The translations under genes and the position numbers were made by a program. 40,574 bases of DNA from Flavobacteriaceae bacterium. Its GTDB lineage: Bacteria > Bacteroidota > Bacteroidia > Flavobacteriales > Flavobacteriaceae. Under the pieces are notes generated by a model. It did not search any database. It saw only the letters and a program-made list of their open reading frames with translations, and was not told where the DNA came from. Below, one piece after another: positions 6,665-15,126 of the stretch. The DNA lies in assembly GCA_022425945.1 (NCBI GenBank), contig JAKMEK010000045.1, positions 1 through 40,574 of the forward strand. The letters are read 5' to 3'. Position 1 is the first letter of the stretch, and each line of letters starts with the position of its first letter.

Positions 6665-6958
6665 ATGAATCGGGATCGCTTAACAACAACCAAAGCAGTT
6701 GCTACTGTCGTCGGAAGTTATCTGCTAAAACCACGCTCAACCAATAAAACCCTTCAGGGAATAGTGGTTAAAGCAATGGGTCAACAGGGTAGTTTGTATA
6801 AACTGTTTTTAACCCCTGAGGCAATCCATGTAGCTAGCCAAACACTCAACAAAATTTTCACTACACAAAACATCAAGACCACTCCTATGAGCATGGTTTT
6901 GTCTGTAGATGATCTACTATATAATTTAACTCAAAACAAGGTCGATTACCGACGATAA
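6665..6958 (+). CDS. Hypothetical protein, 97 residues, upstream of accB
   Basis: I do not recognise this protein. It is small, basic (N-terminus MNRDRLTTTKAVATVVGSYL, C-terminus NKVDYRR) and soluble by appearance, with no signal peptide, cysteine pair or known motif. It ends 14 bases before accB on the same strand, so it is likely to be co-transcribed with accB and accC. A 7-codon ORF (6645-6668) overlaps its ATG as ATGA. In many Flavobacteriia the place between rpmF and accB is occupied by fabH, so this gene takes that position, but nothing in its sequence resembles a ketoacyl-ACP synthase. Codon use does not stand out from neighbours. That it is a real protein is likely from position and length but not certain. 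Confidence 0.6.
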   Translation: MNRDRLTTTKAVATVVGSYLLKPRSTNKTLQGIVVKAMGQQGSLYKLFLTPEAIHVASQTLNKIFTTQNIKTTPMSMVLSVDDLLYNLTQNKVDYRR

Positions 6959-6972
6959 AAATCACAGTACCA

Positions 6973-7470
6973 ATGGACATTAAAGAAATTCAAAATCTAA
7001 TTAAGTTTGTGGCCAAATCTGGCGCTTCCGAAGTAAGTCTTGAAATGGACGATGTTAAGATCACAATTAAAACAGGAGGTGATGAGAAAGTCGTGGTTGA
7101 TCCTGCGAACTACATTCAACAATTACAACCCGTAAATACTGTATTACCAAACCAAGCCATCGCTGCTCCGCCAGTTGCCGCTCCTGCTGCCCCTGCTGCC
7201 CCTTTAGCAGAACCAGATGAGGCAGACAAATACATCACCATAAAATCGCCTATTATTGGAACGTTTTATCGCAAACCCTCTCCAGATAAGCCATTATTTG
7301 TTGAGGTTGGACAACAAGTTGGAGAAGGAGATGTTTTATGTGTTATTGAGGCCATGAAATTGTTCAATGAGATTGAATCAGAAATTAGCGGTAAAATTGT
7401 TAAAATATTGGTTGACGATTCTTCTCCTGTAGAATTTGAGCAACCTTTATTCTTGATTGACCCATCGTAA
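6973..7470 (+). CDS. accB: Acetyl-CoA carboxylase biotin carboxyl carrier protein
   Basis: 165 residues, the biotin-bearing subunit of acetyl-CoA carboxylase, which makes malonyl-CoA for fatty acid synthesis. The N-terminal region (1-55) begins MDIKEIQNLIKFVAKSGASE, typical of AccB. A proline/alanine-rich flexible linker follows (about 62-82). The biotinyl domain (about 86-163) contains the motif EAMKLFNEI with the biotinylated lysine at K129, and the PTFYRKPSPD-like thumb region reads GTFYRKPSPDKPLFVEVG. It is followed after 21 bases by accC, so carrier and carboxylase are made together. BirA and the carboxyltransferase subunits are not in this window. Confidence 0.97.
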   Translation: MDIKEIQNLIKFVAKSGASEVSLEMDDVKITIKTGGDEKVVVDPANYIQQLQPVNTVLPNQAIAAPPVAAPAAPAAPLAEPDEADKYITIKSPIIGTFYRKPSPDKPLFVEVGQQVGEGDVLCVIEAMKLFNEIESEISGKIVKILVDDSSPVEFEQPLFLIDPS

Positions 7471-7491
7471 ACGGAAACCAAATTTATTTTT

Positions 7492-8832
7492 ATGTTTAAA
7501 AAAATATTGATTGCCAATCGGGGTGAAATTGCTTTACGCATTATTCGAACCTGTAAAGAGATGGGAATTAAATCGGTTGCAGTGTATTCTACTGCAGATG
7601 CCGAAAGTTTGCATGTGAAATTTGCCGACGAAGCAGTGTGTATAGGCCCTCCTTCTAGTGCAGAGTCCTATTTAAAAATGGCAAATATCATTGCAGCCGC
7701 AGAGATAACAAATGCTGATGCGATACACCCAGGCTATGGGTTTTTGTCTGAAAATGCCAAGTTTTCAAAAATGTGTGCAGAGCATGACATTAAATTTATT
7801 GGAGCATCTTGCGATATGATCAATAAAATGGGAGACAAGGCTTCGGCCAAGGCGACCATGAAAGCTGCCGGAGTTCCAACCATTCCTGGCTCAGAAGGGA
7901 TATTAAAAGATTTCGAAGAGACACAAAAATTAGCGATTGAAGCTGGCTATCCTGTGATGTTGAAAGCAACTGCAGGAGGAGGTGGAAAAGGAATGCGTGC
8001 AGTTTGGAAAGAAGAAGACCTTAAAAAAGCATGGGACAGCGCTCGTCAAGAGGCAGCGGCTTCTTTTGGAAATGATGGCATGTACCTTGAAAAGCTGATC
8101 GAAGAACCGCGTCATATTGAAATACAAATTGTTGGGGACAGCTTTGGGAAAGCTTGTCATTTGTCAGAGCGCGATTGTTCTGTACAACGCCGACACCAAA
8201 AATTGACAGAAGAAACTCCTTCACCATTCATGACAGATGAGTTACGTGAACGCATGGGAGAAGCAGCGGTTAAGGCCGCAGAATTCATTCAATATGAAGG
8301 AGCAGGAACTGTTGAGTTTTTGGTCGATAAGCACCGAAACTTTTTCTTCATGGAGATGAATACTCGAATTCAGGTAGAGCACCCTATCACGGAACAGGTA
8401 ATTGACTTTGACCTCATTCGTGAGCAAATTACAGTAGCGGCTGGGATTCCTATTTCGGGAAAGCATTATTTGCCAAAAATGCACTCGATAGAATGTAGGA
8501 TTAATGCAGAAGATCCTTACAACGATTTTCGTCCTTCACCAGGAAAAATCACCAACTTACATATTCCAGGAGGACATGGTGTTCGCCTAGATTCTCACGT
8601 ATATTCAGGCTATATCATTCCGCCCTATTACGATTCAATGATAGCTAAATTGATTACTACTGCGCAAACCCGTGAGGAGGCCATTAATAAAATGAGACGT
8701 GCCTTAGATGAGTTTGTCATTGAAGGGATTAAAACAACCATTCCATTCCATCGTCAACTGATGGATCATCCAGACTACATTAAGGGAGATTATACGACCA
8801 AGTTTATGGAATCGTTTGAAATGGATAACTAA
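7492..8832 (+). CDS. accC: Acetyl-CoA carboxylase, biotin carboxylase subunit
   Basis: 446 residues, close to the 449 of E. coli AccC. ATP-dependent carboxylation of the biotin on AccB. The three parts of a biotin carboxylase are visible: the N-terminal Rossmann-like domain starting [17 protein letters not shown] with [13 protein letters not shown] (about 80-92), the ATP-grasp domain with the glycine-rich loop [13 protein letters not shown] (about 161-173) and [14 protein letters not shown] (about 284-297) containing the metal ligands and catalytic residues, and the C-terminal domain with ECRINAEDP. It lacks any carboxyltransferase fusion. The gene ends in a strong bidirectional terminator at 8831-8863 shared with the convergent asd gene. 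Confidence 0.97.
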   Translation: MFKKILIANRGEIALRIIRTCKEMGIKSVAVYSTADAESLHVKFADEAVCIGPPSSAESYLKMANIIAAAEITNADAIHPGYGFLSENAKFSKMCAEHDIKFIGASCDMINKMGDKASAKATMKAAGVPTIPGSEGILKDFEETQKLAIEAGYPVMLKATAGGGGKGMRAVWKEEDLKKAWDSARQEAAASFGNDGMYLEKLIEEPRHIEIQIVGDSFGKACHLSERDCSVQRRHQKLTEETPSPFMTDELRERMGEAAVKAAEFIQYEGAGTVEFLVDKHRNFFFMEMNTRIQVEHPITEQVIDFDLIREQITVAAGIPISGKHYLPKMHSIECRINAEDPYNDFRPSPGKITNLHIPGGHGVRLDSHVYSGYIIPPYYDSMIAKLITTAQTREEAINKMRRALDEFVIEGIKTTIPFHRQLMDHPDYIKGDYTTKFMESFEMDN

Positions 8833-8863
8833 AAAAAAGACCGCAATTTGCGGTCTTTTTTTT
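8831..8863. terminator. Bidirectional terminator between accC and asd
   Basis: GACCGCA (8839-8845) and TGCGGTC (8849-8855) form a perfect stem with a 3-base loop, flanked by an A8 run on the left and a T8 run on the right that extend the pairing. The symmetric layout can stop transcription of accC rightward and asd leftward. Confidence 0.9.
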
Positions 8864-8901
8864 GTCAATTCTCCAGTATGGAGGAGAGAGATTCTATTGG
8901 C

Positions 8902-9891
8902 TTATAAAAGGCCTTTATCGACTAAATATTCCGCAATTTGTACGGTATTCGTTGCAGCTCCTTTGCGTAAATTATCGGACACAATCCAAAGATTAAAGGC
9001 ATTGTCTTGTGAAAAATCTTGACGAATTCTTCCAACAAAAACATCATCTTTTCCCTCAGCATAGATGGGCATAGGATAGGTATTGGTGTCTGGATTGTCT
9101 TGTACAACCACTCCCGGGCTATTGTGGAGCAATTGTCTGATGTCGCTTACGGAAGTAGGCTTTTTTAATTCTACATTAACAGATTCACTGTGTCCGCCAA
9201 CAACGGGAATACGGATAGCAGTTGCAGTGATTCGAATGGTATCGTCTCCCAATATTTTATGGGTTTCACGTACTAGTTTCATTTCTTCTTTGGTGTATCC
9301 GTTTTCTTGGAAAACATCGCAATGAGGTAAGGCATTTCGGTGAATTGGGTAAGGGTATGCCATGTCTCCCTTTTCGCCATTGTATTCGTTTTCCAACTGT
9401 TGTACTGCAGCAACTCCAGTTCCAGTGATAGACTGGTAGGTAGAAATTACCAAACGGTCTATCCCATAGTTTGTTTGTAATGGTGCTAAGGCGACCAACA
9501 TTTGTATAGTTGAGCAGTTTGGATTTGCAATGATTTTATCTTCAGCGGTGAGCTCTCCTGCATTGATTTCAGGTACAATTAGCTTTTTGGAAGAATCCAT
9601 TCGCCAAGCAGAGGAATTGTCGATCACTGTTGTTCCAGCAGCTGCGAATTTAGGCGCCCATTCAAGAGAGGTTTCTCCACCTGCAGAAAACAAAGCAACA
9701 TCGGCTTGCATATCAACGGCGGTTTGTAAGCCCACAACACTATAGTCGGTTCCATTATAGGACACCTTTTTTCCAACCGAGCGTTCAGACGCAACGGGGA
9801 TTAATTCAGTCAAAGGAAAATTTCTTTCAGCCAATACTTTCAGCATTACTTGGCCAACCATTCCGGTAGCTCCTACAACAGCAACTTTCAT
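8902..9891 (-). CDS. asd: Aspartate-semialdehyde dehydrogenase
   Basis: 329 residues from the conserved start MKVAVVGATGMVGQ. Reduces aspartyl phosphate to aspartate semialdehyde, the branch point to lysine/diaminopimelate, threonine and methionine. The Rossmann glycine motif GATGMVG (7-13), the active-site cysteine C126 in ANPNCSTIQ, and the late RIPVVGGHSESVNVEL segment with the catalytic histidine are present. Two upstream starts are possible in frame: ATG at 9921, which would add ten residues (MPTLAKNLKD) and is preceded by AGGAGG at 9929-9934 with 7-base spacing, and one at 9960. I report the family start, but the Shine-Dalgarno before 9921 is a real alternative. The gene is convergent with accC and lies downstream of alr. 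Confidence 0.95.
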   Translation of the reverse strand: MKVAVVGATGMVGQVMLKVLAERNFPLTELIPVASERSVGKKVSYNGTDYSVVGLQTAVDMQADVALFSAGGETSLEWAPKFAAAGTTVIDNSSAWRMDSSKKLIVPEINAGELTAEDKIIANPNCSTIQMLVALAPLQTNYGIDRLVISTYQSITGTGVAAVQQLENEYNGEKGDMAYPYPIHRNALPHCDVFQENGYTKEEMKLVRETHKILGDDTIRITATAIRIPVVGGHSESVNVELKKPTSVSDIRQLLHNSPGVVVQDNPDTNTYPMPIYAEGKDDVFVGRIRQDFSQDNAFNLWIVSDNLRKGAATNTVQIAEYLVDKGLL

Positions 9892-9928
9892 ATCTTTTAA
9901 ATTTTTGGCTAAAGTAGGCATTAATCTC

Positions 9929-9934
9929 CCTCCT
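9929..9934 (-). promoter_or_regulatory. Shine-Dalgarno-like site before an upstream asd start
   Basis: Read leftward it is AGGAGG, followed after 7 bases by ATG at 9921, in frame with asd. Such sites are unusual in this window, so it may decide the asd start in favour of 9921 rather than 9891. Confidence 0.45.
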
Positions 9935-9987
9935 AACAAGGTGAATTTTCGAAACACCAAAAAACTAACAAAATGTTACAAAAAAAA

Positions 9988-11076
9988 CTATTTTAAGATA
10001 GTTCGCTGAATACGTGGAGACAAGGAGGTCATTAATTCATAAGAAATTGTACCCGCCTGTTCCGCAAAATCACTAGCCGTATGTTGTTGGTCGAAGATGA
10101 TCGCTTGGTCACTGGGTTGACAGCTAATTTCTGTGAGGTCAACCATGAGCATATCCATACAAACATTTCCAACAATTGGAGCACGATTTCCATTGATCCA
10201 AACACCCCCAACTCCTTTTCCAAATTGACGACTAATTCCATCTGCATGCCCTAAAGGCAATACACCAATGCGGCTATCTCTTTCTGCAATCCATCCTTGG
10301 TTGTATCCAACGCTATCTCCTTTTTGTACATTGTGAATTTGAACAATTGTTGATGATAGCTGTGCAATGGGAAGCAATAACTGATCCCAAGCAGCTTGAT
10401 TGGCAAAACCATATAGGCCAATACCTGTTCTAACCAAATCAAGGTGTAACTCTGGATAGTTAAAAATCCCGGAGGTGTTCAATAAATGAAATAGCGGAGG
10501 GCTTGAGTAGGTTTTTTTTACTTTTTCTTTAATGGACAAAAAGGCAGTGATTTGCTTTTGGGTAAAGTCGCAAGGGCGAGTATTTTCAGATGCCCCCAGG
10601 TGCGAATAGACACTTTTCAGCTGAAAGGGATAGTCCAGTTTTTTTGACAGAAAATGGTCTACTTCTGTTCCCGATAAACCAATTCTATTTAAACCCGTAT
10701 TGCATTTGAGGTGGACGGGGTAGTTGGTTTTGTTTTTTTGATTTAAAGCTTTTGCGAATGCTTCGATAAAGGGAGGCGTAAATAAAGCCGGTTCCAAGGC
10801 GTAATCAATGATGCTGTCGATGCTTTCATATTGTGGGTAAAAGACAATGATAGGACATTCAATACCAGCATTCCTCAAAGCGATTCCCTCTTGGGCATAG
10901 GCCACAGCAAGCCAATCGGTTCCTAAATCAAGGAGGTGTTTAGCGATCGTTACTGCTCCTAGTCCGTAGGCGTCTGCTTTCACCACTGACATCATTTTAG
11001 TGGATGCGGCAAGTCGCCCTTTTATGGTCGTGTAGTTGTGCGTGAGCTTTGTTAAGTCTAGGTGAAGTTGCGTCAC
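9988..11076 (-). CDS. alr: Alanine racemase
   Basis: 362 residues. PLP-dependent conversion of L- to D-alanine for peptidoglycan. The PLP lysine is K33 in MSVVKADAYGLG, followed by the TIM-barrel motifs HLKCNTGLNRIGL and VRTGIGLYGF, and the C-terminal beta-domain with the catalytic tyrosine in DSVGYNQGW (about 250-258) and NVCMDMLMVDLTE. Length is typical of a free-standing Alr; in many Bacteroidota Alr is fused to a MurF domain, which is not the case here. It starts with GTG at 11076, overlapping the TGA of tdk as GTGA, so it is translationally coupled to thymidine kinase. Its PLP comes from the pathway that includes PdxA, encoded nearby. Confidence 0.96.
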   Translation of the reverse strand: MTQLHLDLTKLTHNYTTIKGRLAASTKMMSVVKADAYGLGAVTIAKHLLDLGTDWLAVAYAQEGIALRNAGIECPIIVFYPQYESIDSIIDYALEPALFTPPFIEAFAKALNQKNKTNYPVHLKCNTGLNRIGLSGTEVDHFLSKKLDYPFQLKSVYSHLGASENTRPCDFTQKQITAFLSIKEKVKKTYSSPPLFHLLNTSGIFNYPELHLDLVRTGIGLYGFANQAAWDQLLLPIAQLSSTIVQIHNVQKGDSVGYNQGWIAERDSRIGVLPLGHADGISRQFGKGVGGVWINGNRAPIVGNVCMDMLMVDLTEISCQPSDQAIIFDQQHTASDFAEQAGTISYELMTSLSPRIQRTILK

Positions 11077-11693
11077 GTTTTATTTTTTTTAGCGGAATTA
11101 TCTTTAGCGTCTGCTTTTTGCTTTTTTAATTTAAAAAATGCAGCCCTACTCAATGGCTCATAGGCTTCTTTTTCACCCAGAACAACCAAAGAGTCCTCTT
11201 GTGATTTACGATAACTATATTGTGCCAAGTTACCGGTTTGGGTACATACGGCATGTACTTTGGTTACATATTCGGCAGTTGCCATTAGCGCCGGCATGGG
11301 GCCAAAAGGGTTTCCTTTGAAGTCCATGTCAAGACCAGCCACAATTACACGTATTCCACGGTTAGCCAAATCGTTACAAACTTGTACAATTTCATCATCA
11401 AAAAATTGAGCTTCATCGATGCCAACCACATCACAGTCATTGACCAACAAAGGAATGTTTGCTGCAGCAGGAACTGGAGTTGATCTAATCTGATTGAGGT
11501 CGTGAGATGTTACCAATTCATCGTCGTAGCGATTATCTACGGTTGGTTTAAAAATTTCGACCTGCTGTTTGGCAATTTGGGCGCGTTTTAAACGGCGAAT
11601 CAATTCTTCCGTTTTTCCAGAAAACATGGAACCACAAATTACTTCGATCCAGCCGAATTGTTCATTTTGATTTACCGTATTTTCTAAAAACAT
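11073..11693 (-). CDS. tdk: Thymidine kinase (type II)
   Basis: 206 residues. Phosphorylates thymidine to dTMP in nucleotide salvage. Walker A is GSMFSGKT (residues 21-28), Walker B-like DEAQFFDD follows in VVGIDEAQFF, and the lasso region is HAVCTQTGNLAQYSYRK. The zinc-binding cysteine pairs of many type II kinases are largely lost: only one Cys remains in the lasso, so the lasso is likely held without zinc. The ORF extends to 11792, but the family start MFLENTVNQNEQFGWIEVI is the ATG at 11693 and a perfect -7 box lies at 11741-11748 in the extension. The stop overlaps the start of alr. Confidence 0.95.
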   Translation of the reverse strand: MFLENTVNQNEQFGWIEVICGSMFSGKTEELIRRLKRAQIAKQQVEIFKPTVDNRYDDELVTSHDLNQIRSTPVPAAANIPLLVNDCDVVGIDEAQFFDDEIVQVCNDLANRGIRVIVAGLDMDFKGNPFGPMPALMATAEYVTKVHAVCTQTGNLAQYSYRKSQEDSLVVLGEKEAYEPLSRAAFFKLKKQKADAKDNSAKKNKT

Positions 11694-11740
11694 TTTTGTA
11701 ATTTCACCAAAAGGTGTAGTTGTACTTCGCCTTATAATAA

Positions 11741-11748
11741 CAAAGGTA
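11741..11748 (-). promoter_or_regulatory. Promoter -7 box of tdk-alr
   Basis: On the minus strand this reads TACCTTTG, an exact TAnnTTTG match. Transcription would begin near 11735, about 40 bases before the tdk ATG at 11693. It supports the shorter tdk start. Confidence 0.55.
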
Positions 11749-11778
11749 TCAAAACAATTTGTTCTTAAGAATCGTTCC

Positions 11779-12378
11779 ATGCTTAATCCCATTAAAAAAG
11801 AATTAAATCGTCTTGCGCACGAAATTTTAGGGCAAAATGATTCGTTAAATGCGCAAGAATTGCTCGAAAAAGTCCAAGAACTTTACAAGCAATTGATTCT
11901 GATTGATCATCTTCAAAAGACAGAAGCACCCCTGGAAACCGTTCCCGAAGAAGTGGCTCCTCTAATGGAAACGATTACTGAAATCGTGACTGAAATACCT
12001 TTGGATCAAGAATCAGCCGCAATTGAAGACCTTTTTGCTTCGGTAACAAATCCTGTTTTTGTAAAAAAAGAAGAGGATCAAGAAAAACCTTCTGAACCAG
12101 CTCCAGCTGTTCCAGAAAGCAGCCAACCTAAAAGCTTGAATGATTTCTTAGGGAAAGGAATTCAAATAGGATTAAACGATCGTTTGGCCTTTATTAAAAA
12201 CCTTTTTGAGGAAAGTTCAGAAGACTATCAACGTGTACTTTCTCAGGTTCAGACCTATTCCAGTTGGGAAGAAGCACATCAGTTCATCCAAGAAATGATC
12301 AAACCCGATTACAATAATTGGGAAGGAAAGGAAGAGTTTGAAGCTCGCTTTTTAAAATGCATAGAAACAAACTTTTAA
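11779..12378 (+). CDS. Conserved flavobacterial hypothetical protein
   Basis: 199 residues, cytoplasmic by appearance. Three parts can be seen: an N-terminal helical region (1-50, with LNAQELLEKVQELYKQL), an acidic, proline-rich low-complexity linker (about 50-128), and a compact C-terminal domain (about 128-199) starting LNDFLGKGIQIGLNDRLAFI and ending PDYNNWEGKEEFEARFLKCI. From memory, proteins with this C-terminal domain occur widely in Flavobacteriia, often near tdk and rsmI, and have no assigned function. It is divergent from tdk and is the first gene of a rightward run of four tightly packed genes through recJ. Confidence 0.85.
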   Translation: MLNPIKKELNRLAHEILGQNDSLNAQELLEKVQELYKQLILIDHLQKTEAPLETVPEEVAPLMETITEIVTEIPLDQESAAIEDLFASVTNPVFVKKEEDQEKPSEPAPAVPESSQPKSLNDFLGKGIQIGLNDRLAFIKNLFEESSEDYQRVLSQVQTYSSWEEAHQFIQEMIKPDYNNWEGKEEFEARFLKCIETNF

Positions 12379-12388
12379 ACAGTTCAAA

Positions 12389-12745
12389 ATGAAGCTTAAA
12401 TCGACACTCTATTGGGGAGCTACCCTTTTACTTTCCTTCATGATGATCGGAAGTGCCGGCATGTATTTTTTTAATTATCCGGCTGTTAAACTCGAATTTA
12501 CGGGCTTGGGTTTTCCCACTTATCTTGTCTATTATATCGCTTGTGCTAAAATTTTAGCAGTTCTTGTTATCCTAAATAACCGAATGAAAAAGCTGGTCGA
12601 ATGGGCTTATGCAGGATTGTTTTTTGAATTTATTCTAGCGACCCTTGCACATGTATATCACCGAGATGCGGAGCATATTGTTCCCATCGTTGCTATTCTA
12701 TTTTTGCTTATTTCGTATTGTTACAAAGATCATGTAAGAACCTAA
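12389..12745 (+). CDS. DoxX-like family membrane protein
   Basis: 118 residues with four transmembrane helices (about 5-27, 43-63, 70-88 and 93-113), matching the DoxX_2/DoxX-like family, with the typical SAGMYFF and GFPTYLVYYIACAKILAV segments. The biochemical role of this subfamily is not established; the wider DoxX family is linked to redox and membrane stress functions. It begins 10 bases after the preceding gene and its stop codon is directly followed by the ATG of rsmI, so it belongs to the same operon. Confidence 0.85.
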   Translation: MKLKSTLYWGATLLLSFMMIGSAGMYFFNYPAVKLEFTGLGFPTYLVYYIACAKILAVLVILNNRMKKLVEWAYAGLFFEFILATLAHVYHRDAEHIVPIVAILFLLISYCYKDHVRT

Positions 12746-13423
12746 ATGACGAAACTCTACCTTATACCTACCCCTATTGGGAATTTAAAAGACATCACCC
12801 TTAGGGCGATAGAGGTTTTGCAAGCTGCCGATGTTATTTTAGCGGAAGATACCCGAACCAGCGGGAAACTAATGAAGCATTTTGACATTACTGCACCATT
12901 ACAAAGCCACCATATGCATAATGAGCATAGTACCGTTCCACGAATCATTACCCAGTTAAAAAACGGAAAAACCATAGCCCTAATCTCAGATGCGGGTACA
13001 CCAGCCATTTCTGATCCTGGCTATTTACTGGTTCGTGAAGCCATTCAAAATGATATTCCAGTGGAGTGTTTACCTGGCGCAACAGCTTTTGTTCCTGCTT
13101 TGGTGCAAAGTGGCCTTCCAAATGATCGTTTTATTTTTGAAGCTTTTTTACCACCCAAGAAAGGGAGGCAAACGCGCATGGAAAAACTCGCCGAGGAAGA
13201 GCGAACGGTTGTTCTCTATGAATCTCCGCATAAACTTTTGAAAACCTTGAATCAGTTCAAAGCGCTTTGCGGTGAAACACGTCAAATTTCGATTTCTCGA
13301 GAATTGACCAAATTACATGAAGAAACCTTTCGCGGAAGCTTAGAGGAGGCCATACATTACTTTGAGCAAAAGACCCCAAAAGGGGAGTTTGTATTGTGTT
13401 TAAGCGGAAAATCAAAAAAGTAA
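12746..13423 (+). CDS. rsmI: 16S rRNA (cytidine-1402-2'-O)-methyltransferase
   Basis: 225 residues. Methylates the ribose 2'-O of C1402 in 16S rRNA, near the decoding centre, using S-adenosylmethionine. Family features: N-terminal LYLIPTPIGNLKDITLRAIE, ILAEDTRTSGKLMKHF (about 32-47), the SAM-binding loop ALISDAGTPAISDPGY (about 76-91) and LPGATAFVPALVQSGL. It starts on the base after the DoxX-like gene's stop. It is somewhat shorter than the E. coli protein (286), lacking part of the C-terminal extension, as is common in Bacteroidota. recJ follows after one base. Confidence 0.96.
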   Translation: MTKLYLIPTPIGNLKDITLRAIEVLQAADVILAEDTRTSGKLMKHFDITAPLQSHHMHNEHSTVPRIITQLKNGKTIALISDAGTPAISDPGYLLVREAIQNDIPVECLPGATAFVPALVQSGLPNDRFIFEAFLPPKKGRQTRMEKLAEEERTVVLYESPHKLLKTLNQFKALCGETRQISISRELTKLHEETFRGSLEEAIHYFEQKTPKGEFVLCLSGKSKK

Positions 13424-13424
13424 A

Positions 13425-15116
13425 ATGCGTTGGCAAGCTCTGCCCCTTCCCGAAAAAACAACGGTTAGTCTCCTTCAGCAAGAAGTAGGACTCTCCTCTA
13501 CAATGGCAAGTTTACTCGCACAGCGAGGAATGAAAACTTTTGCAGCGGTTAAAGATTTCTTTCGCCCTAAATGGGAAGATCTTCACGATCCTTTTTTAAT
13601 GCAAGACATGAGTGCAGCTGTTGAACGAATCAATACAGCCATTGCACAGGAGGAAAAAATAATGGTATTTGGCGATTATGATGTTGACGGAACCACATCT
13701 GTTGCCTTGATGACCTCTTTTTTACTCAACCTTACTAACCAAGTCACCCCATATATTCCCGATCGTTACAAAGAAGGGTATGGTGTTTCCTATCAAGGTA
13801 TTGACCATGCAGCAAGCCTTGGAATATCTCTTATTGTTGCGCTGGATTGTGGTGTAAAAGCAGTAGACAAAGTAGCGTATGCGAAAGATAAAGGGATAGA
13901 CTTTATCATTTGCGACCACCATTTACCTGGAAAAGCACTTCCGGCTGCCGTGGCATTGTTGGATCCAAAACGACAAGATTGTTTCTATCCCTTTGATGAA
14001 TTATGTGGCTGTGGAATTGGGTTTAAATTGATTCAGGCGATTACCATAAATAGAGCAATGGATACGGAGATCTTGCCACCTTATCTAGATTTGGTAGCCA
14101 CGGCCATTGCTGCCGACATTGTTCCCATGGTGGGAGAAAATAGAACCTTGAGTTTTTTTGGTTTAGCTCAGTTGCGCAATAATCCACGTCCGGGCATCAG
14201 CGTCTTTTTAGAGAGCCTAAAAAAGCAAGTAACCATTACAGATTTGGTGTTCAAAGTTGCCCCCAGAATAAATGCTGCTGGACGCATGGATCATGCGCTC
14301 AAAGCTGCGCGTCTTTTGATGTGCAAAACAAAAGAAGAAGCCACCCTATTGGCGCTCCCAATCGAAACACTCAATACTAACCGAAGAGCCACGGATGAGC
14401 AGATCACCAAAGAAGCGCTACGTCAAATAGAAGAACGAAAGGAGCAGGAATTCCCTGCAACGGTTGTTTTTCATGATGACTGGCACAAAGGAGTTGTGGG
14501 AATTGTTGCCTCCCGTGTAATCGAAACCCATTATCGTCCTACGGTTGTTCTTACTAAAGTCAAAAACACCTATGTTGGTTCAGTCCGCTCAGTGAAGGGG
14601 TTTAACGTATACCAAGCTTTAGCAGCCTGTGAGACACATATGTTACAGTTTGGAGGACACAAATATGCAGCAGGCTTAACGTTACATGAAGATCAATTAG
14701 TGGCTTTTAAAGAGGCCTTTGAAACTGTTGTAGCGCAGACAATACTTCCAGAGCAAAAAATGCCAACCGCCGTCTTTGATCTTAGCCTTCCCATAGAAGA
14801 AGTCAATGCAAAATTGTACAGAATCATAGAACAGATGGCCCCTTTTGGCCCCAAAAACATGCGTCCCGTATTTTGTAGCCAGAACTGTATTGATAGTGGC
14901 GGGAGTAAATTGGTTGGAAAAGACAGTAGTCATCTTCGATTGTCTATACAGACAATCCATGGCCCTTTAATTGGGATTGGATTTGGTTTAGGAAAACACT
15001 TTAAGCGCATTCAAAAAGGGGAAGCATTTGATGTCTTGTACACGGTTGACCAAAATGAATGGAATGGTCAGCTTTCATTACAACTAAAGGTAAAAGACAT
15101 TCGTTTTCCTTCTTAA
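13425..15116 (+). CDS. recJ: Single-stranded-DNA-specific exonuclease RecJ
   Basis: 563 residues, normal RecJ length. A 5'-3' exonuclease acting on single-stranded DNA in recombination and mismatch repair. The DHH phosphoesterase motifs are in place: D84-Y-D86 in FGDYDVDGTTS, D141 in ALDCGVKA, and D164-H165-H166 in IICDHHLPG, all metal ligands. The DHHA1 domain has FGGHKYAAGLTL (about 410-421) and a C-terminal OB-fold-like part (about 455-563) completes the protein. Its ATG lies one base after the rsmI stop. It is convergent with pgi, with only 10 bases between the stops and no visible terminator. Confidence 0.97.
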   Translation: MRWQALPLPEKTTVSLLQQEVGLSSTMASLLAQRGMKTFAAVKDFFRPKWEDLHDPFLMQDMSAAVERINTAIAQEEKIMVFGDYDVDGTTSVALMTSFLLNLTNQVTPYIPDRYKEGYGVSYQGIDHAASLGISLIVALDCGVKAVDKVAYAKDKGIDFIICDHHLPGKALPAAVALLDPKRQDCFYPFDELCGCGIGFKLIQAITINRAMDTEILPPYLDLVATAIAADIVPMVGENRTLSFFGLAQLRNNPRPGISVFLESLKKQVTITDLVFKVAPRINAAGRMDHALKAARLLMCKTKEEATLLALPIETLNTNRRATDEQITKEALRQIEERKEQEFPATVVFHDDWHKGVVGIVASRVIETHYRPTVVLTKVKNTYVGSVRSVKGFNVYQALAACETHMLQFGGHKYAAGLTLHEDQLVAFKEAFETVVAQTILPEQKMPTAVFDLSLPIEEVNAKLYRIIEQMAPFGPKNMRPVFCSQNCIDSGGSKLVGKDSSHLRLSIQTIHGPLIGIGFGLGKHFKRIQKGEAFDVLYTVDQNEWNGQLSLQLKVKDIRFPS

Positions 15117-15126
15117 GCCAAAAAAC

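Noticed and set aside
6957-6972. Possible regulatory element between the 97-residue gene and accB
   Set aside because: Only 14 bases with no clear motif.
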